Notes: generated by a model from the letters alone, not told the origin. A DNA stretch of 33,686 nucleotides from Caulobacterales bacterium (GCA_947475655.1 CANJOB010000010.1:1-33686); one strand, 5' to 3'; positions 8,236 through 16,329 are shown, counted from the stretch's first letter. A program made the numbers and translations.

Positions 8236-8263
8236 TGATAAGCTCTTCCACCGGGGGCGACAA
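8236..8263 (-). promoter_or_regulatory. candidate housekeeping promoter for the copper operon
   Basis: Read on the minus strand, TTGTCGC and GCTTATCA are separated by 13 bases, a good fit to the Caulobacter housekeeping consensus TTGaCgS-N10-14-GcTANAWC. It ends 9 bases before the ATG of the DUF2946 gene, implying a leaderless or near-leaderless transcript. No metal-regulator operator was recognised nearby. Confidence 0.42.
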
Positions 8264-8334
8264 GGAAACTTTGCCCGTGCGATAGACAGGCGTGCAGCTT
8301 TTATGACAGCGAAGCCTCGGGCCAGAGGACGACC

Positions 8335-10008
8335 ATGACTGACCAGCCGCCAACCGTCCCGGACGCTCCGGTGGAGACCGAGCTCAAGTTCGAGTTCGAG
8401 CCGGCCCAGCTGCGCAGTCTGGCACGCCATCCGGCCTTCGCCGGTAAGCCGGTGGTCAAGAAACTGACCTCGACCTATTTCGACACCCCCAGCTTCGCCC
8501 TGCGCCAGGCCGGGTTCACGCTTCGCGTGCGGCGCGTGGGGACCCGCTTCATCCAGACCGTCAAGCGCGACCGCGGCTCGATGTTCGAGCGCGACGAGTG
8601 GGAAACGCCGGTCCCGACCCGCAACGTCGACATGGTCGCCCTGGAGGCCACCCCCGCCGGCAAGGCGGCGGCCAAGACCGGCGAGCCCCTGGTTCCCGTG
8701 GCCGTGATCCGCGCCAACCGGGCGATCCGCCTCTGGGCCGACGGGGACGCCGCCATCGAGATCGTCGTCGACCGCTGCGAGATCGAGGCCGGGGCGGCCA
8801 AGCACAGTTTCATGGAGCTGGAGCTGGAGCTCAAGGCCGGCCAGGCCAAGGCCGTGCACGCCCTAGCGGGGGCCCTGTTCGACATCACGCCGCTGCGGCT
8901 GGGCCTGACCAGCAAGGGTGAGCGCGGCTACCGCTTGGCGGGGGCCAAGGAGGCCGCGTTCGACCCGGAGCTGACCGCCGAAATGCCGGTCGCCGCCGCC
9001 TTCGCCGCCATCGCCCGCGCCTGCCTGGCCCAGGTGATCGAACAGGCGGCGGCCTTCCGCGCCAAGGCCCATCCCGAAGGCATCCACCAGACCCGCGTCG
9101 GCCTGCGCCGCCTGCGCACGGCGCTGCGGCTGTTCGAGACGGTGGTGCGCGACCACGACCGTGACCGGCTCAACGCCGAGGTCGAGTGGCTGGCCAACGA
9201 ACTGGGGCCGGCGCGCAACCTCGACGTCTTCCTTGAGGACGTGTTCGACCCCACGGCCCTGACCGACCCGGGAGTGGCCAAGCGCTACGAGGCTTGGCTG
9301 CAGCGGGCCCGCAAGGCGGCTTATCAACAGGCTTCGGCGGCGCTGGAGTCGCCGCGCTTCGCCCGGCTGACCCTGGACCTGGCCCTGTGGATCGAGGACG
9401 GCGACTGGCTGCGCCCGATCGGCGACGCCACCCGCGCCATCCAGCTCGGCCAGCCGGCCGCGGCTTTCGCCGCCGTGGTGCTGGAGGATCTGCGGCGCAC
9501 GGTGAAGAAGCGTGGCAAGGACCTGGTGACGCTGGACGTTGAGCGCCGCCACTCCCTGCGCATCCGCTGTAAGCGGCTGCGCTACGCCTCGGAATTCTTC
9601 GCCCATGCCTTCGACAGCCGGCGTAAGAAGCACGCCGCCTTCGTCGGGGCGCTCAAGGAGATGCAGAACGCGCTCGGCCTGCTCAACGACATGGCCCAGG
9701 CGCACGAGAGCGCCGCCGAGACGCTCGGCAAGGGCGCGCCGCAGCAGTTGGTGTTCGCCGCCGGGGAACTGGTCGGCCGTCTGCGCGCCAAAAAGGGCAA
9801 GAACCTGGAAAAGTCGGTGGCCGGCTATGACGCCCTGATGAAGGCCGAGCGCTTCTGGGGCGAGCCCGCCAGCGACAAGCCCGCCAAGGAGAAGCCGGCG
9901 AAGGAAAAGGCCGGCAAGGGCAAGAAGAAGGGCAAGGGCAAGAAAGCCAAGGCGGCCAAGGCCGCCAAATCCAAGCCGCCCGAGGATGGGGGCGGCGCCC
10001 CGGCGTGA
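8335..10008 (+). CDS. CYTH and CHAD domain protein
   Basis: A 557-residue protein. Residues 12-205 form a CYTH (triphosphate tunnel) domain with the ExExK motif ETELK (E14, E16, K18). Residues about 220-500 form a CHAD domain rich in Arg, Lys and His helices ([36 protein letters not shown]). CYTH domains hydrolyse triphosphates or inorganic polyphosphate; CHAD domains bind polyphosphate and target granules. The last ~45 residues are a Lys/Ala/Gly repeat tail ([19 protein letters not shown] and onward), a highly basic, probably disordered extension suited to polyanion binding. AGAGGA precedes the ATG. Its TGA overlaps the GTG of the next gene. Confidence 0.93.
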   Translation: MTDQPPTVPDAPVETELKFEFEPAQLRSLARHPAFAGKPVVKKLTSTYFDTPSFALRQAGFTLRVRRVGTRFIQTVKRDRGSMFERDEWETPVPTRNVDMVALEATPAGKAAAKTGEPLVPVAVIRANRAIRLWADGDAAIEIVVDRCEIEAGAAKHSFMELELELKAGQAKAVHALAGALFDITPLRLGLTSKGERGYRLAGAKEAAFDPELTAEMPVAAAFAAIARACLAQVIEQAAAFRAKAHPEGIHQTRVGLRRLRTALRLFETVVRDHDRDRLNAEVEWLANELGPARNLDVFLEDVFDPTALTDPGVAKRYEAWLQRARKAAYQQASAALESPRFARLTLDLALWIEDGDWLRPIGDATRAIQLGQPAAAFAAVVLEDLRRTVKKRGKDLVTLDVERRHSLRIRCKRLRYASEFFAHAFDSRRKKHAAFVGALKEMQNALGLLNDMAQAHESAAETLGKGAPQQLVFAAGELVGRLRAKKGKNLEKSVAGYDALMKAERFWGEPASDKPAKEKPAKEKAGKGKKKGKGKKAKAAKAAKSKPPEDGGGAPA

Positions 10009-10466
10009 CCGGGAGCTGCATCTTCATCGACGCCGACGCCTGTCCGGTGAAGGACGAGGCCTACAAGGTCGCCCGGCGCTATGGCCTGAAAGTCTTCGTG
10101 GTCAGCAACAGCTTCATCATGGTCCCGCGCGAGCCGCTGATCGAACAGGTGGTGGTCGACGCGGGCCCCGACATCGCCGACGATTGGATCGCCGAGCAGT
10201 CGCTGCCGGGCGACATCGTCGTCACCGCCGACATCCCGCTGGCGGAGCGGGCGCTGAAAGCCGGCGCCCTTGTCATCGGCCCGACCGGGCGGCCGTTCAC
10301 CCAGGACAGCATCGGCAGCGCCCTGGCCTCGCGGGCGGTGGGGGAACACCTGCGCTCGATCGGGGCGGTGACGCGCGGCCCGGCGCCGTTCGGTCCGGCC
10401 GATCGTTCGCGCTTCCTCTCGGCTCTGGACGAGGCGGTGCATCGCGCCAAACGGTTGGCTCGATAG
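10005..10466 (+). CDS. YaiI/UPF0178 (DUF188) family protein
   Basis: A 153-residue protein with the family opening [19 protein letters not shown] and further conserved segments [31 protein letters not shown] and [13 protein letters not shown]. The Asp-rich arrangement resembles PIN/NYN-like nuclease folds, but no activity is established for this family. The GTG start at 10005 overlaps the TGA of the CYTH-CHAD gene (GTGA), so the two are translationally coupled. Whether it shares the polyphosphate-related role is unknown. Confidence 0.9.
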   Translation: MTGSCIFIDADACPVKDEAYKVARRYGLKVFVVSNSFIMVPREPLIEQVVVDAGPDIADDWIAEQSLPGDIVVTADIPLAERALKAGALVIGPTGRPFTQDSIGSALASRAVGEHLRSIGAVTRGPAPFGPADRSRFLSALDEAVHRAKRLAR

Positions 10467-10470
10467 CCAA
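10455..10470 (+). other. small stem-loop spanning the yaiI-like stop codon
   Basis: TTGGCT-cgat-AGCCAA forms a perfect 6-base stem with the TAG stop in it. A second inverted repeat, GGCCAA-gct-TTGGCC at 10500-10514, followed by CTTTCT, lies 30 bases on. Together they could end the CYTH-CHAD/yaiI transcript, but both stems are short. Confidence 0.3.
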
Positions 10471-10527
10471 TGCTGTCTGTCGGCAATTGGACGGACAACG
10501 GCCAAGCTTTGGCCCTTTCTGCGCGGC

Positions 10528-10779
10528 ATGTCGGGGGCGTCAGCGGATAACATTTCCATCGTGCTTGTCGGCCGCCGCGCCGACGGCGCGCCCTCGACCC
10601 TGGAAATCCTGCCGCCGGGCAGCCGGTCGGACGGGGCGGCGGCGGCGCGCGCCTTCCTGACCGAGCACCGGTCATGCCAGTCAGTGGAGCTGTGGACCAA
10701 CGACCAGTTGCTGGGCTCGATGGCCCGTGGCGATGCCAACCTGACCCTGACCGATCAGGGCTGCGAGGTCCTGGGCTAG
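10528..10779 (+). CDS. small hypothetical protein
   Basis: An 83-residue protein with no recognised family, signal peptide or membrane segment. Third codon positions show the strong GC bias of neighbouring real genes, and the sequence looks like one compact domain (VELWTNDQLLGSMARGDANLTL). There is no clear ribosome site before the ATG at 10528; a GTG at 10561 is an alternative start. It follows the yaiI-like gene by 61 bases and ends just before the palindromic repeat. Confidence 0.55.
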   Translation: MSGASADNISIVLVGRRADGAPSTLEILPPGSRSDGAAAARAFLTEHRSCQSVELWTNDQLLGSMARGDANLTLTDQGCEVLG

Positions 10780-10807
10780 AACCCGTCCGAGACGGCTAGC
10801 CAACTTG

Positions 10808-10856
10808 GAGCGCATCCTCGTCGCCAAACCGGTTCCCACCTTGGCGGGATGCGCTC
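10808..10856. repeat. REP-like palindromic element in a convergent junction
   Basis: Outer arms GAGCGCATCC (10808-10817) and GGATGCGCTC (10847-10856) are perfectly complementary; inner arms CGCCAA and TTGGCG also pair, around a core with AACCGGTTCCCACC. This layout, a nested hairpin with an AACCGGTTcCCAC-like core, resembles dispersed palindromic repeats of alphaproteobacterial intergenic DNA. It overlaps the last bases of the minus-strand gene at 10855. Only one copy is in the window. Confidence 0.55.
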
Positions 10857-11097
10857 AGTCGAGATAGAGAATCTCGCCGTTCTCGTCCAAGGCATTGGAG
10901 GCCCATTCCAGGCGCAGGGCGGCGTCCAGGCTGCCCTGCAGGCTGGTGTAGAGCGACCGCACGAAGCGATCGTCCTTCTTTTCGGCCACCTTCACGTCGA
11001 CCACGTCGACCAGGAAGGTGAGGATCTGCACGATCTCCTCGTAGGTCGGCGCCTCCAGCGCCTCGTCGCCCTGGCCGGGCTCACCGGTCTTCGGCAT
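10855..11097 (-). CDS. small acidic hypothetical protein
   Basis: An 80-residue, acidic, largely helical protein (YEEIVQILTFLVDVVDVKVA) with no recognised family. It begins inside the end of the isochorismatase-like gene (17-base overlap), the last member of the four-gene minus-strand cluster, so it is probably translated from the same message. Its stop codon lies within the distal arm of the palindromic repeat. Function unknown. Confidence 0.65.
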   Translation of the reverse strand: MPKTGEPGQGDEALEAPTYEEIVQILTFLVDVVDVKVAEKKDDRFVRSLYTSLQGSLDAALRLEWASNALDENGEILYLD

Positions 11098-11653
11098 GGG
11101 CCCTCTCCATGTATCGGATCAGGTCGGCTGAACCGATCGTGGCGCAGAGCGGGGCCGTGATCTCGGCAATGCCCTCCAGGGTGGCCGCCCCCACGCCGGA
11201 GGCGCCGATGGCGTCGTCGACCAGGGTGAGGTGGATTCCCAGGTCGAAGCCGGAGAAGATGGTCGCCAGGCAGGAGCCGCCGGCGGAGAAGCCGATGACA
11301 TGGAAGTCGGAGTTTTGCGCCCCCTGAACCAGGGCCAGCACCTCCTCCGAGGAGAAGATCGACAGCCCGGAGCGGAAATACAGCGGCTCGCTGCTCCAGG
11401 GCTCAAGCCCGACGATCGGCCGTGTGAAGACGCTGGATTTGCCGAACAGCGCGCCCAGGCGCCGGGTATGGATGTGGGCGACGCGCCAGTCGGCCCGGCG
11501 GGCGCGGTTCAGCACCGTCTTGCAGACATCGACGATCCCGTCGGCGTCCTGGGCGCAGAGCGGACGGTTGGGGGCGGTGAACTCGCGCTGCAGATCGACA
11601 CAGAGCAGCCAGGGCCGGCTGGTTCCGGCCTGCATGGAGAGGGAGGACAGCAT
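11081..11653 (-). CDS. isochorismatase-like cysteine hydrolase family protein
   Basis: A 190-residue protein of the isochorismatase-like fold. Of the Asp-Lys-Cys triad, D20 (WLLCVDLQREF) and C128 (VIGFSAGGSCLATIFSGFD) are visible. The position where Lys is expected, before the SxF motif, reads LYFRSGLSIF, so Arg94 seems to replace Lys. The family covers nicotinamidases, carbamoylases and isochorismatases; the Arg argues against a standard amidase. GAGG precedes the ATG, 8 bases after the acyltransferase stop. It is third in the cluster. It may be an altered-specificity or non-catalytic member. Confidence 0.8.
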   Translation of the reverse strand: MLSSLSMQAGTSRPWLLCVDLQREFTAPNRPLCAQDADGIVDVCKTVLNRARRADWRVAHIHTRRLGALFGKSSVFTRPIVGLEPWSSEPLYFRSGLSIFSSEEVLALVQGAQNSDFHVIGFSAGGSCLATIFSGFDLGIHLTLVDDAIGASGVGAATLEGIAEITAPLCATIGSADLIRYMERAHAEDR

Positions 11654-11661
11654 GTGGTGCC

Positions 11662-12282
11662 TCACGCGCCGGGATTGGTCGCCACGCGGCCGGACGAGCG
11701 GTCGAGCACGCCGGGAAAATGCCACTCGCCTTCGGGCCGCAGCAGGATCAGGGGGTCGGAGTCAATCAAGATCGCCTCGTCCCCGCCGCGGATCGGCGCC
11801 TCGATCTCCACATAGTCATGGTCGGAGAAGGTGAAGTGCGGACGCCCCTCGCGGGCCTGGAACTTGAAATGGCGGGTCCAGAATGGGAGCAGCCGGACCT
11901 GGGCGTGGCCGAGCATCCGCTCGTAGCCCTTGCGCTCGGCCAGGGAGAAGGCGGCGCGGACCAGGGCCAGGGTGCCCGGGCCGCCGCGGTGCTCGCGGCG
12001 CACGGCCACGCGCTCCAGTTTGCAGAAGTCGGCGAACCAGCGCAGGCGCAGGGCCCCGATCGGCTCTCCGCCGCAGCGAAGCAGCAGGTGGGTGGCGCCG
12101 CAGAAGTCGTTGCCGTCGTATTCCTCGTCGAACGGGCAGGTCTGCTCGCCCATATAGACCAGGGTCCGCACCGCCATGACTTCCATAAGCTCGTTGAGGG
12201 TGCGGGCGACGCTGACCTCCAGTTGGGGCGGAGCCGCCTGGGGCAGGCGGTAGATTTCCGCGTGCTTGACGGGCGCGTTCAT
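11662..12282 (-). CDS. GNAT-like N-acyltransferase
   Basis: A 206-residue GNAT-fold protein. IGALRLRWF forms the central strand, and KLERVAVRREHRGGPGTLAL carries the acyl-CoA pyrophosphate loop (RREHRGGPG). A helix and the LLPFWTRHFKF segment follow, the usual position of the catalytic or phosphopantetheine-contacting C-terminal half. The layout also resembles acyl-homoserine-lactone-synthase-like acyltransferases (MAVRTLVYMGEQ early, Arg/Glu-rich). The acceptor is unknown. The ATG overlaps the stop of the upstream gene as ATGA, so both are coupled. Confidence 0.75.
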   Translation of the reverse strand: MNAPVKHAEIYRLPQAAPPQLEVSVARTLNELMEVMAVRTLVYMGEQTCPFDEEYDGNDFCGATHLLLRCGGEPIGALRLRWFADFCKLERVAVRREHRGGPGTLALVRAAFSLAERKGYERMLGHAQVRLLPFWTRHFKFQAREGRPHFTFSDHDYVEIEAPIRGGDEAILIDSDPLILLRPEGEWHFPGVLDRSSGRVATNPGA

Positions 12283-12848
12283 GCCGCTTCCTCGATCTGG
12301 GCCGCCAGGGGCGGGGCCCAGAACAGGCCGGGGGTGTCGACGGGGAACGGCTGGCACTCCAGCCGGCCGGCCAGCAGCCGGGCGCCGTCGGGGGTGGCGC
12401 CGCGGGTGAAGAAGGGCAGTTGGGGGCAAATCTCGCGCCGGGCCAGCAGGGCGCCCTTGATCGCCACCGCGCTGGCGCGCCGGGTGCGGCCGGCATAGCC
12501 CCAGCCGTAGAGCGCCGCCGGGGCCTCGCCGGGTCGGCAGAGATGGGCGGGGGACGGGTCGACGCCGTTGAAACGGCCCGTGATCAGGGCGCGCAGGCCC
12601 CGGGGCGTCAGCAGCAGCCAGGCCAGAAGCCCGGTGATCTCGCCTCTTTCACGATGGATGAACACCGCGGCGCCCATATGGGCCTGCACCCGGCGTAGGG
12701 TTTCCACGCTGGCGGTCTCGCCGCCGATCATGTCCTGGGCAAGAGAATGGGCGGCGACCATTTCGTCGCGCGTGGCCGCCTCCAGGCCGATGCTGGAGAA
12801 TTGGCGAACACTCAACACTGGATCAAATAAATACATAGATGGTTCCAC
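12279..12848 (-). CDS. hypothetical protein, probable GNAT-like acyltransferase
   Basis: A 189-residue protein with features of a divergent GNAT fold: FIHRERGEITGLLAWLLLTP resembles the acceptor-side strands and AGRTRRASAVAIKGALLARR the CoA-phosphate loop and helix. The C-terminal half (PQLPFFTRGATPDGARLLAGR) is like the end of such folds. It is the first gene of the four-gene cluster. GTG at 12848 is favoured by GAGGG 7 bases upstream; ATG at 12836 is the alternative. Its 5' end is unusually AT-rich for this genome. The specific function is not recognised. Confidence 0.65.
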   Translation of the reverse strand: MEPSMYLFDPVLSVRQFSSIGLEAATRDEMVAAHSLAQDMIGGETASVETLRRVQAHMGAAVFIHRERGEITGLLAWLLLTPRGLRALITGRFNGVDPSPAHLCRPGEAPAALYGWGYAGRTRRASAVAIKGALLARREICPQLPFFTRGATPDGARLLAGRLECQPFPVDTPGLFWAPPLAAQIEEAA

Positions 12849-12851
12849 GAC

Positions 12852-12865
12852 TTGCCCTCAGGCAA
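12852..12865. promoter_or_regulatory. candidate LysR-type operator
   Basis: TTGCC-CTCA-GGCAA is a perfect inverted repeat that contains a T-N11-A pattern, the core of LysR-type binding sites. It lies in the short divergent spacer between the acyltransferase cluster and the LysR gene. It also overlaps the ribosome site of the GTG at 12848, so it could instead act on translation. Confidence 0.4.
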
Positions 12866-12907
12866 TTCGTGGTCCAACTTGGCCCGGCCTCACATCATCG
12901 TTTTGGC

Positions 12908-13984
12908 ATGCCCCCTATGCGTGAAAATGTTTTGACAGCCGAACTCCGCCGCCAACGCGCGGATTGGTCCGATTTGCGCATCTTCTGGGCGGTGGTCGAG
13001 GCTGGGGGGTTCGCGGCAGCGGGCCGGGCTTTAGGCATAGGCCAGCCCACGATCACGCGCCGGGTCGAGGACCTGGAAGCCCGACTCAACACCAAGCTTC
13101 TGGTGCGCTCGCCGACCGGCATCTCCATGACCGAGGCCGGGGCTCTGATCTACGACCACGTCCAGACCATGGAGCGCTGCGCCGAGCAGATCGAGCACCT
13201 GGTGGTCAACAAAGACCGCCGCGAGGAGGGCCGGGTGGTCCTGTCGGTGCCGGACGGCATCGGCTCCCTGCTGCTGGCCCCCGCCGTGGCGGACTTCGCC
13301 CGCACCAACCCCCTGATCGGCCTGTCGCTGGACTGCGGCATGTGGGTCGACAATCCGGTCAACGGCGACAACGGCATATCCCTGACCTTCGACCGGCCCG
13401 ACAACCCGGACATGATCTGCACCCGGCTGGCGTCGCTGCACTACTGCCTATTCGCCGCCGAGAGCTATCTGGACGTTTACGGCACGCCCAAGACCCTGGT
13501 CGACGTGGCCGGGCACCGCTGGGTCTATCACTCGGCCTACGGGCGAGAGAAAGAGTCCTGGGGCCAGAAGACCGGCGCCCTGGTCGACCTGGCCATGATC
13601 CATATCGAGACCAATTCCAGCTCGGCCATGCTGGCCGCGACCAAGTCCGGGGCCGGGATCGCGCCCATGCCGACCTATGTGGCGGTGCTCGAGCCCGACC
13701 TGGTGATGCTGGACTTTCCGCCCCTGGCCAAGCCGACCCTGTGGATGTGCTACCACCGCGACATCGCCCGCGCGGCGCGCATCCAGCGCGTGTCCGATTG
13801 GCTGATCGCTCAGTTCGACCAGCGCGAACGCCCGTGGTTCCGGGCCGAATTCGTGCCGCCCAGCCAGTTCGGCGCCGCCCAGGCTCAGGCCAACGCCCCG
13901 GCCCGCGTGTCCGCGCCCGAACAGATCCGCGCCAAGCCCAACGGCGCGGCCGAACGCAGCCTGGCGGCCGACCTCCAGGTCTAG
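12908..13984 (+). CDS. LysR family transcriptional regulator
   Basis: About 358 residues. The N-terminal winged HTH is clear: DLRIFWAVVEAGGFAAAGRA, then LGIGQPTITRRVEDLEARL and LLVRSPTGISMTEAG. The rest is the effector-binding domain, with SGAGIAPMPTYVA late in it. A ~40-residue Ala/Pro-rich tail follows the fold. Start could be ATG 12908 or 12917; neither has a clear ribosome site, perhaps a leaderless message. It is divergent from the acyltransferase/isochorismatase cluster and probably controls it, as is usual for LysR regulators. Confidence 0.9.
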   Translation: MPPMRENVLTAELRRQRADWSDLRIFWAVVEAGGFAAAGRALGIGQPTITRRVEDLEARLNTKLLVRSPTGISMTEAGALIYDHVQTMERCAEQIEHLVVNKDRREEGRVVLSVPDGIGSLLLAPAVADFARTNPLIGLSLDCGMWVDNPVNGDNGISLTFDRPDNPDMICTRLASLHYCLFAAESYLDVYGTPKTLVDVAGHRWVYHSAYGREKESWGQKTGALVDLAMIHIETNSSSAMLAATKSGAGIAPMPTYVAVLEPDLVMLDFPPLAKPTLWMCYHRDIARAARIQRVSDWLIAQFDQRERPWFRAEFVPPSQFGAAQAQANAPARVSAPEQIRAKPNGAAERSLAADLQV

Positions 13985-14018
13985 GGTCTTGGCGCCCGAA
14001 CGGCGCTGACCCAGTCAG

Positions 14019-14690
14019 ATGAGCGCCATCGAGGATCCCGTCCTGACGTCCGTCAGCCGGACCATCGCCGCCCTGGCCGATAGGGCGCGGCCGGTGGTGG
14101 TCGCCCTCGACGGCCCGGTGGCGGCGGGCAAGAGCACCCTCGCCGCGGGGCTGGTAGGGACCCTGCGGAACCTCGGGCTAGCGGCCGCCCAGGTTGCCGC
14201 CGATGGATTCCTGCTGCCGCTGGCTCGCCTTGAAGGGCTTGGGCTGGTCGGCGGCAAGGGCTTCCCCGAAAGCTTCGACCGCCCGGCCATGCTGGCCTTC
14301 CTGGCCGCCCTGCGGGCCGGCGAGGCGCCGGACGCCCCGGCCTATGACCACCAGCTCTACGATGTGTCGGTGCAACAGCATCAGCCCACCCGCGGGGCGG
14401 CGGTGGTGATCGTCGAGGGGGTCAATGTGCTTCAGCCCGACCTCTGCCCGCAGTACGACCTGCGGCTTTACCTGGACACGCCGGAGGAGGAGGCGAAGGC
14501 GCGGTTCCTGCGCCGCTTCGCCGCCACGCCGTTCAGCCCGGCCCGTGCGCAGGCCCTGGCGCCCTGGCGGCCGGCCGACGGTGACCCGGCTAGCTGGGGC
14601 GAGGCGGTGTGGGCGGCGATCAACGGCCCTAACCTGGAACGGCACATCGCCTCCGGCCGCACGCGGGCCGACCGGATACTGGCGGGCTAG
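14019..14690 (+). CDS. CoaA-like P-loop kinase (probable pantothenate or related kinase)
   Basis: A 223-residue P-loop kinase. Walker A is GPVAAGKST (32-40). The rest tracks type I pantothenate kinase closely: ADGFLLPLARLEGLGL (61-76), KGFPESFD (80-87), then VVIVEGVNVLQ (129-139), like CoaA EGLNVLQ. It is about 90 residues shorter than CoaA, lacking the N-terminal extension, so a uridine-kinase-like or other small-molecule kinase is possible. Context favours CoA synthesis: coaBC converges on it, then panD, panB and panC follow. Its TAG overlaps the coaBC stop (CTAG). Confidence 0.82.
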   Translation: MSAIEDPVLTSVSRTIAALADRARPVVVALDGPVAAGKSTLAAGLVGTLRNLGLAAAQVAADGFLLPLARLEGLGLVGGKGFPESFDRPAMLAFLAALRAGEAPDAPAYDHQLYDVSVQQHQPTRGAAVVIVEGVNVLQPDLCPQYDLRLYLDTPEEEAKARFLRRFAATPFSPARAQALAPWRPADGDPASWGEAVWAAINGPNLERHIASGRTRADRILAG

Positions 14691-15880
14691 GCCAGGGCCG
14701 CCGCGATCCGCTGGGCCAGCTGGGCGGCGACCTGCGTCTTGGCCAGCCTGGGCCATGCCTCCCCGCCCTGGGCGGTGACCACGGTGACGCTGTTGTCCTC
14801 GCCGCCCATCACCCCTTCCTGGGAGACGTCGTTGGCGACGATCCAGTCGCAGCCCTTGGCCCTGAGCTTGGCGGCGGCGTTGGCCTGCAGGTCTTGCGTC
14901 TCGGCGGCGAAGCCGACCACCAGACGTGGCCGCTGCGGGCCCGGCGCGGCGATGGCCGCCAGGATGTCCGGGTTCTCGACCAGATCGACCACCGCGCCGG
15001 CCGTGACCTTCTTCAGCTTGTGATCGGCCGCGACGCTGGGCCGCCAGTCGGCCACGGCGGCCACCATGACCGCCGCATCGGCGGGCAGGGCGGCGCGGCA
15101 GGCGTCCAGCATTTGGCGCGCTGTTTCCACCCGCACCAGGGAAGCGCCCTTCGGTGGGTCCAGCGCCACGGGTCCGGAGACCAGGGTCACCGCCGCCCCC
15201 AGCTCGGCCAGGGCGGCGGCGATGGCGTAGCCCTGACGGCCGCTGGAGCGGTTGGCCAGGTACCGCACCGGGTCGATCGGCTCGTGGGTCGGGCCGGCGG
15301 TCACCAGCACATGGCGCCGGGCCAGGGGCTTGGGGGCCGTCTCCAGCCGCGCCAAAATCGCTTCGAAAATCGCCTGCGGTTCGGTCATGCGGCCGGGTCC
15401 GTATTCGCCGCAGGCCATCTCGCCCTCGTCGGGACCGACCATGCCGACCCCGTCGGCGATCAGGCGCTCGACGTTGCGGCGCACCGCCGGGTGCTGCCAC
15501 ATCCGCACGTTCATGGCCGGGGCCATCAGCACGGCCTTGTCGGTGGCCAGCAGCACGGTCGTGGCCAGGTCGTCGGCATGGCCGTTCGCTGCCTTGGCGA
15601 TCAGGTTGGCGGAGGCCGGCGCCACCACCACCAGGTCGGCGGCGCGGGAGAGGGCGATGTGGTCGATCTCCGCCTCGTCCTCCTGGCTGCACAGGGCCTG
15701 GCGGGTCTTGGCCCCGGCCAGGACCGACAGCGACATCGCCGTGACGAACTGCGCCCCGCCCTCGGTAAGGATCGGGGTGACGGCGATGCCGGCCTTGCGC
15801 AGCAGGCGCACCAGCTCCAGCGCCTTGTAGGCGGCGATGCCGCCGCCGACGATCAGCAGGACGGAGCGGGCGGCGCTCAT
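14687..15880 (-). CDS. coaBC: bifunctional phosphopantothenoylcysteine decarboxylase/phosphopantothenate-cysteine ligase
   Basis: A 397-residue bifunctional enzyme. The CoaC flavoprotein half (about 1-180) has H74, the PAMNVRMW motif around N124, and the active-site Cys157 in GEMACGEYGPGRM, one residue off E. coli numbering. The CoaB half begins near the TAGPTHEPIDPVRYLANRSSG segment, with the ligase signature NRSSGRQGYAIA. The enzyme makes 4'-phosphopantetheine from 4'-phosphopantothenate and cysteine, using CTP. The ATG at 15880 overlaps the stop of panD (ATGA), so panD-coaBC is a coupled pair. Confidence 0.95.
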   Translation of the reverse strand: MSAARSVLLIVGGGIAAYKALELVRLLRKAGIAVTPILTEGGAQFVTAMSLSVLAGAKTRQALCSQEDEAEIDHIALSRAADLVVVAPASANLIAKAANGHADDLATTVLLATDKAVLMAPAMNVRMWQHPAVRRNVERLIADGVGMVGPDEGEMACGEYGPGRMTEPQAIFEAILARLETAPKPLARRHVLVTAGPTHEPIDPVRYLANRSSGRQGYAIAAALAELGAAVTLVSGPVALDPPKGASLVRVETARQMLDACRAALPADAAVMVAAVADWRPSVAADHKLKKVTAGAVVDLVENPDILAAIAAPGPQRPRLVVGFAAETQDLQANAAAKLRAKGCDWIVANDVSQEGVMGGEDNSVTVVTAQGGEAWPRLAKTQVAAQLAQRIAAALA

Positions 15881-16248
15881 GCCGGCGCCAACATCGACGG
15901 GGCCTCGGTCAGCCACTGCTGGAAGCGGTTATCCCCGTCGACCAGGGCGACCTTGGGGGTGATCGGGGCTTCGGCCAGTTCGAAGCCCATGACGATGATC
16001 TGCTCGCCTTCGCTGATCAGATGCGCGGCGGCGCCGTTGACGCATATGGCGCCGCTTCCAGACTTACCAGCGATCACATAAGTCTCTAGCCGCGCGCCGG
16101 AGGTATTGGAGACCACCAGAACCCGCTCGCCGGGCCAAAGCCCGACCTTGTCGATCAGTTCCTGATCAATGGTAATACTGCCGACGTAGGCGAGATTGGC
16201 CTCTGTTACAGTGGCGTTATGAATTTTGGAGCGCATCAACCAGCGCAT
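15877..16248 (-). CDS. panD: aspartate 1-decarboxylase
   Basis: A 123-residue pyruvoyl enzyme that makes beta-alanine from aspartate for pantothenate. The self-cleavage site is YVGSITID, Gly23-Ser24, with Ser24 becoming the pyruvoyl group. Other family marks are MRSKIHNATVTEANL, NTSGARLETYVI and GSGAICVNGAAAHL. The ATG at 16248 is chosen because GGAGG lies 8 bases upstream and the length then fits the family; the upstream extension to 16269 has neither. It is divergent from panB across an AT-rich spacer. Confidence 0.95.
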   Translation of the reverse strand: MRWLMRSKIHNATVTEANLAYVGSITIDQELIDKVGLWPGERVLVVSNTSGARLETYVIAGKSGSGAICVNGAAAHLISEGEQIIVMGFELAEAPITPKVALVDGDNRFQQWLTEAPSMLAPA

Positions 16249-16329
16249 CGGCCATTCCTCCGGCGTCAAAACTTACTATATAGGGTCCGTGTTGCGCTGC
16301 GGTAGAGCGCAGAAGCGCGGAGTTGGCTA

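Noticed and set aside
9880-10000. Lys-rich repeat at the end of the CYTH-CHAD gene as a tandem DNA repeat or frameshifted region
   Set aside because: The frame is intact to the stop, and the repeats are codon-level Lys/Ala/Gly patterns, not exact DNA repeats.
16268-16290. TATA-like ACTTACTATATAGGG between panD and panB as a promoter
   Set aside because: No -35 partner at the right spacing was found on either strand, so it was mentioned only as a possibility.
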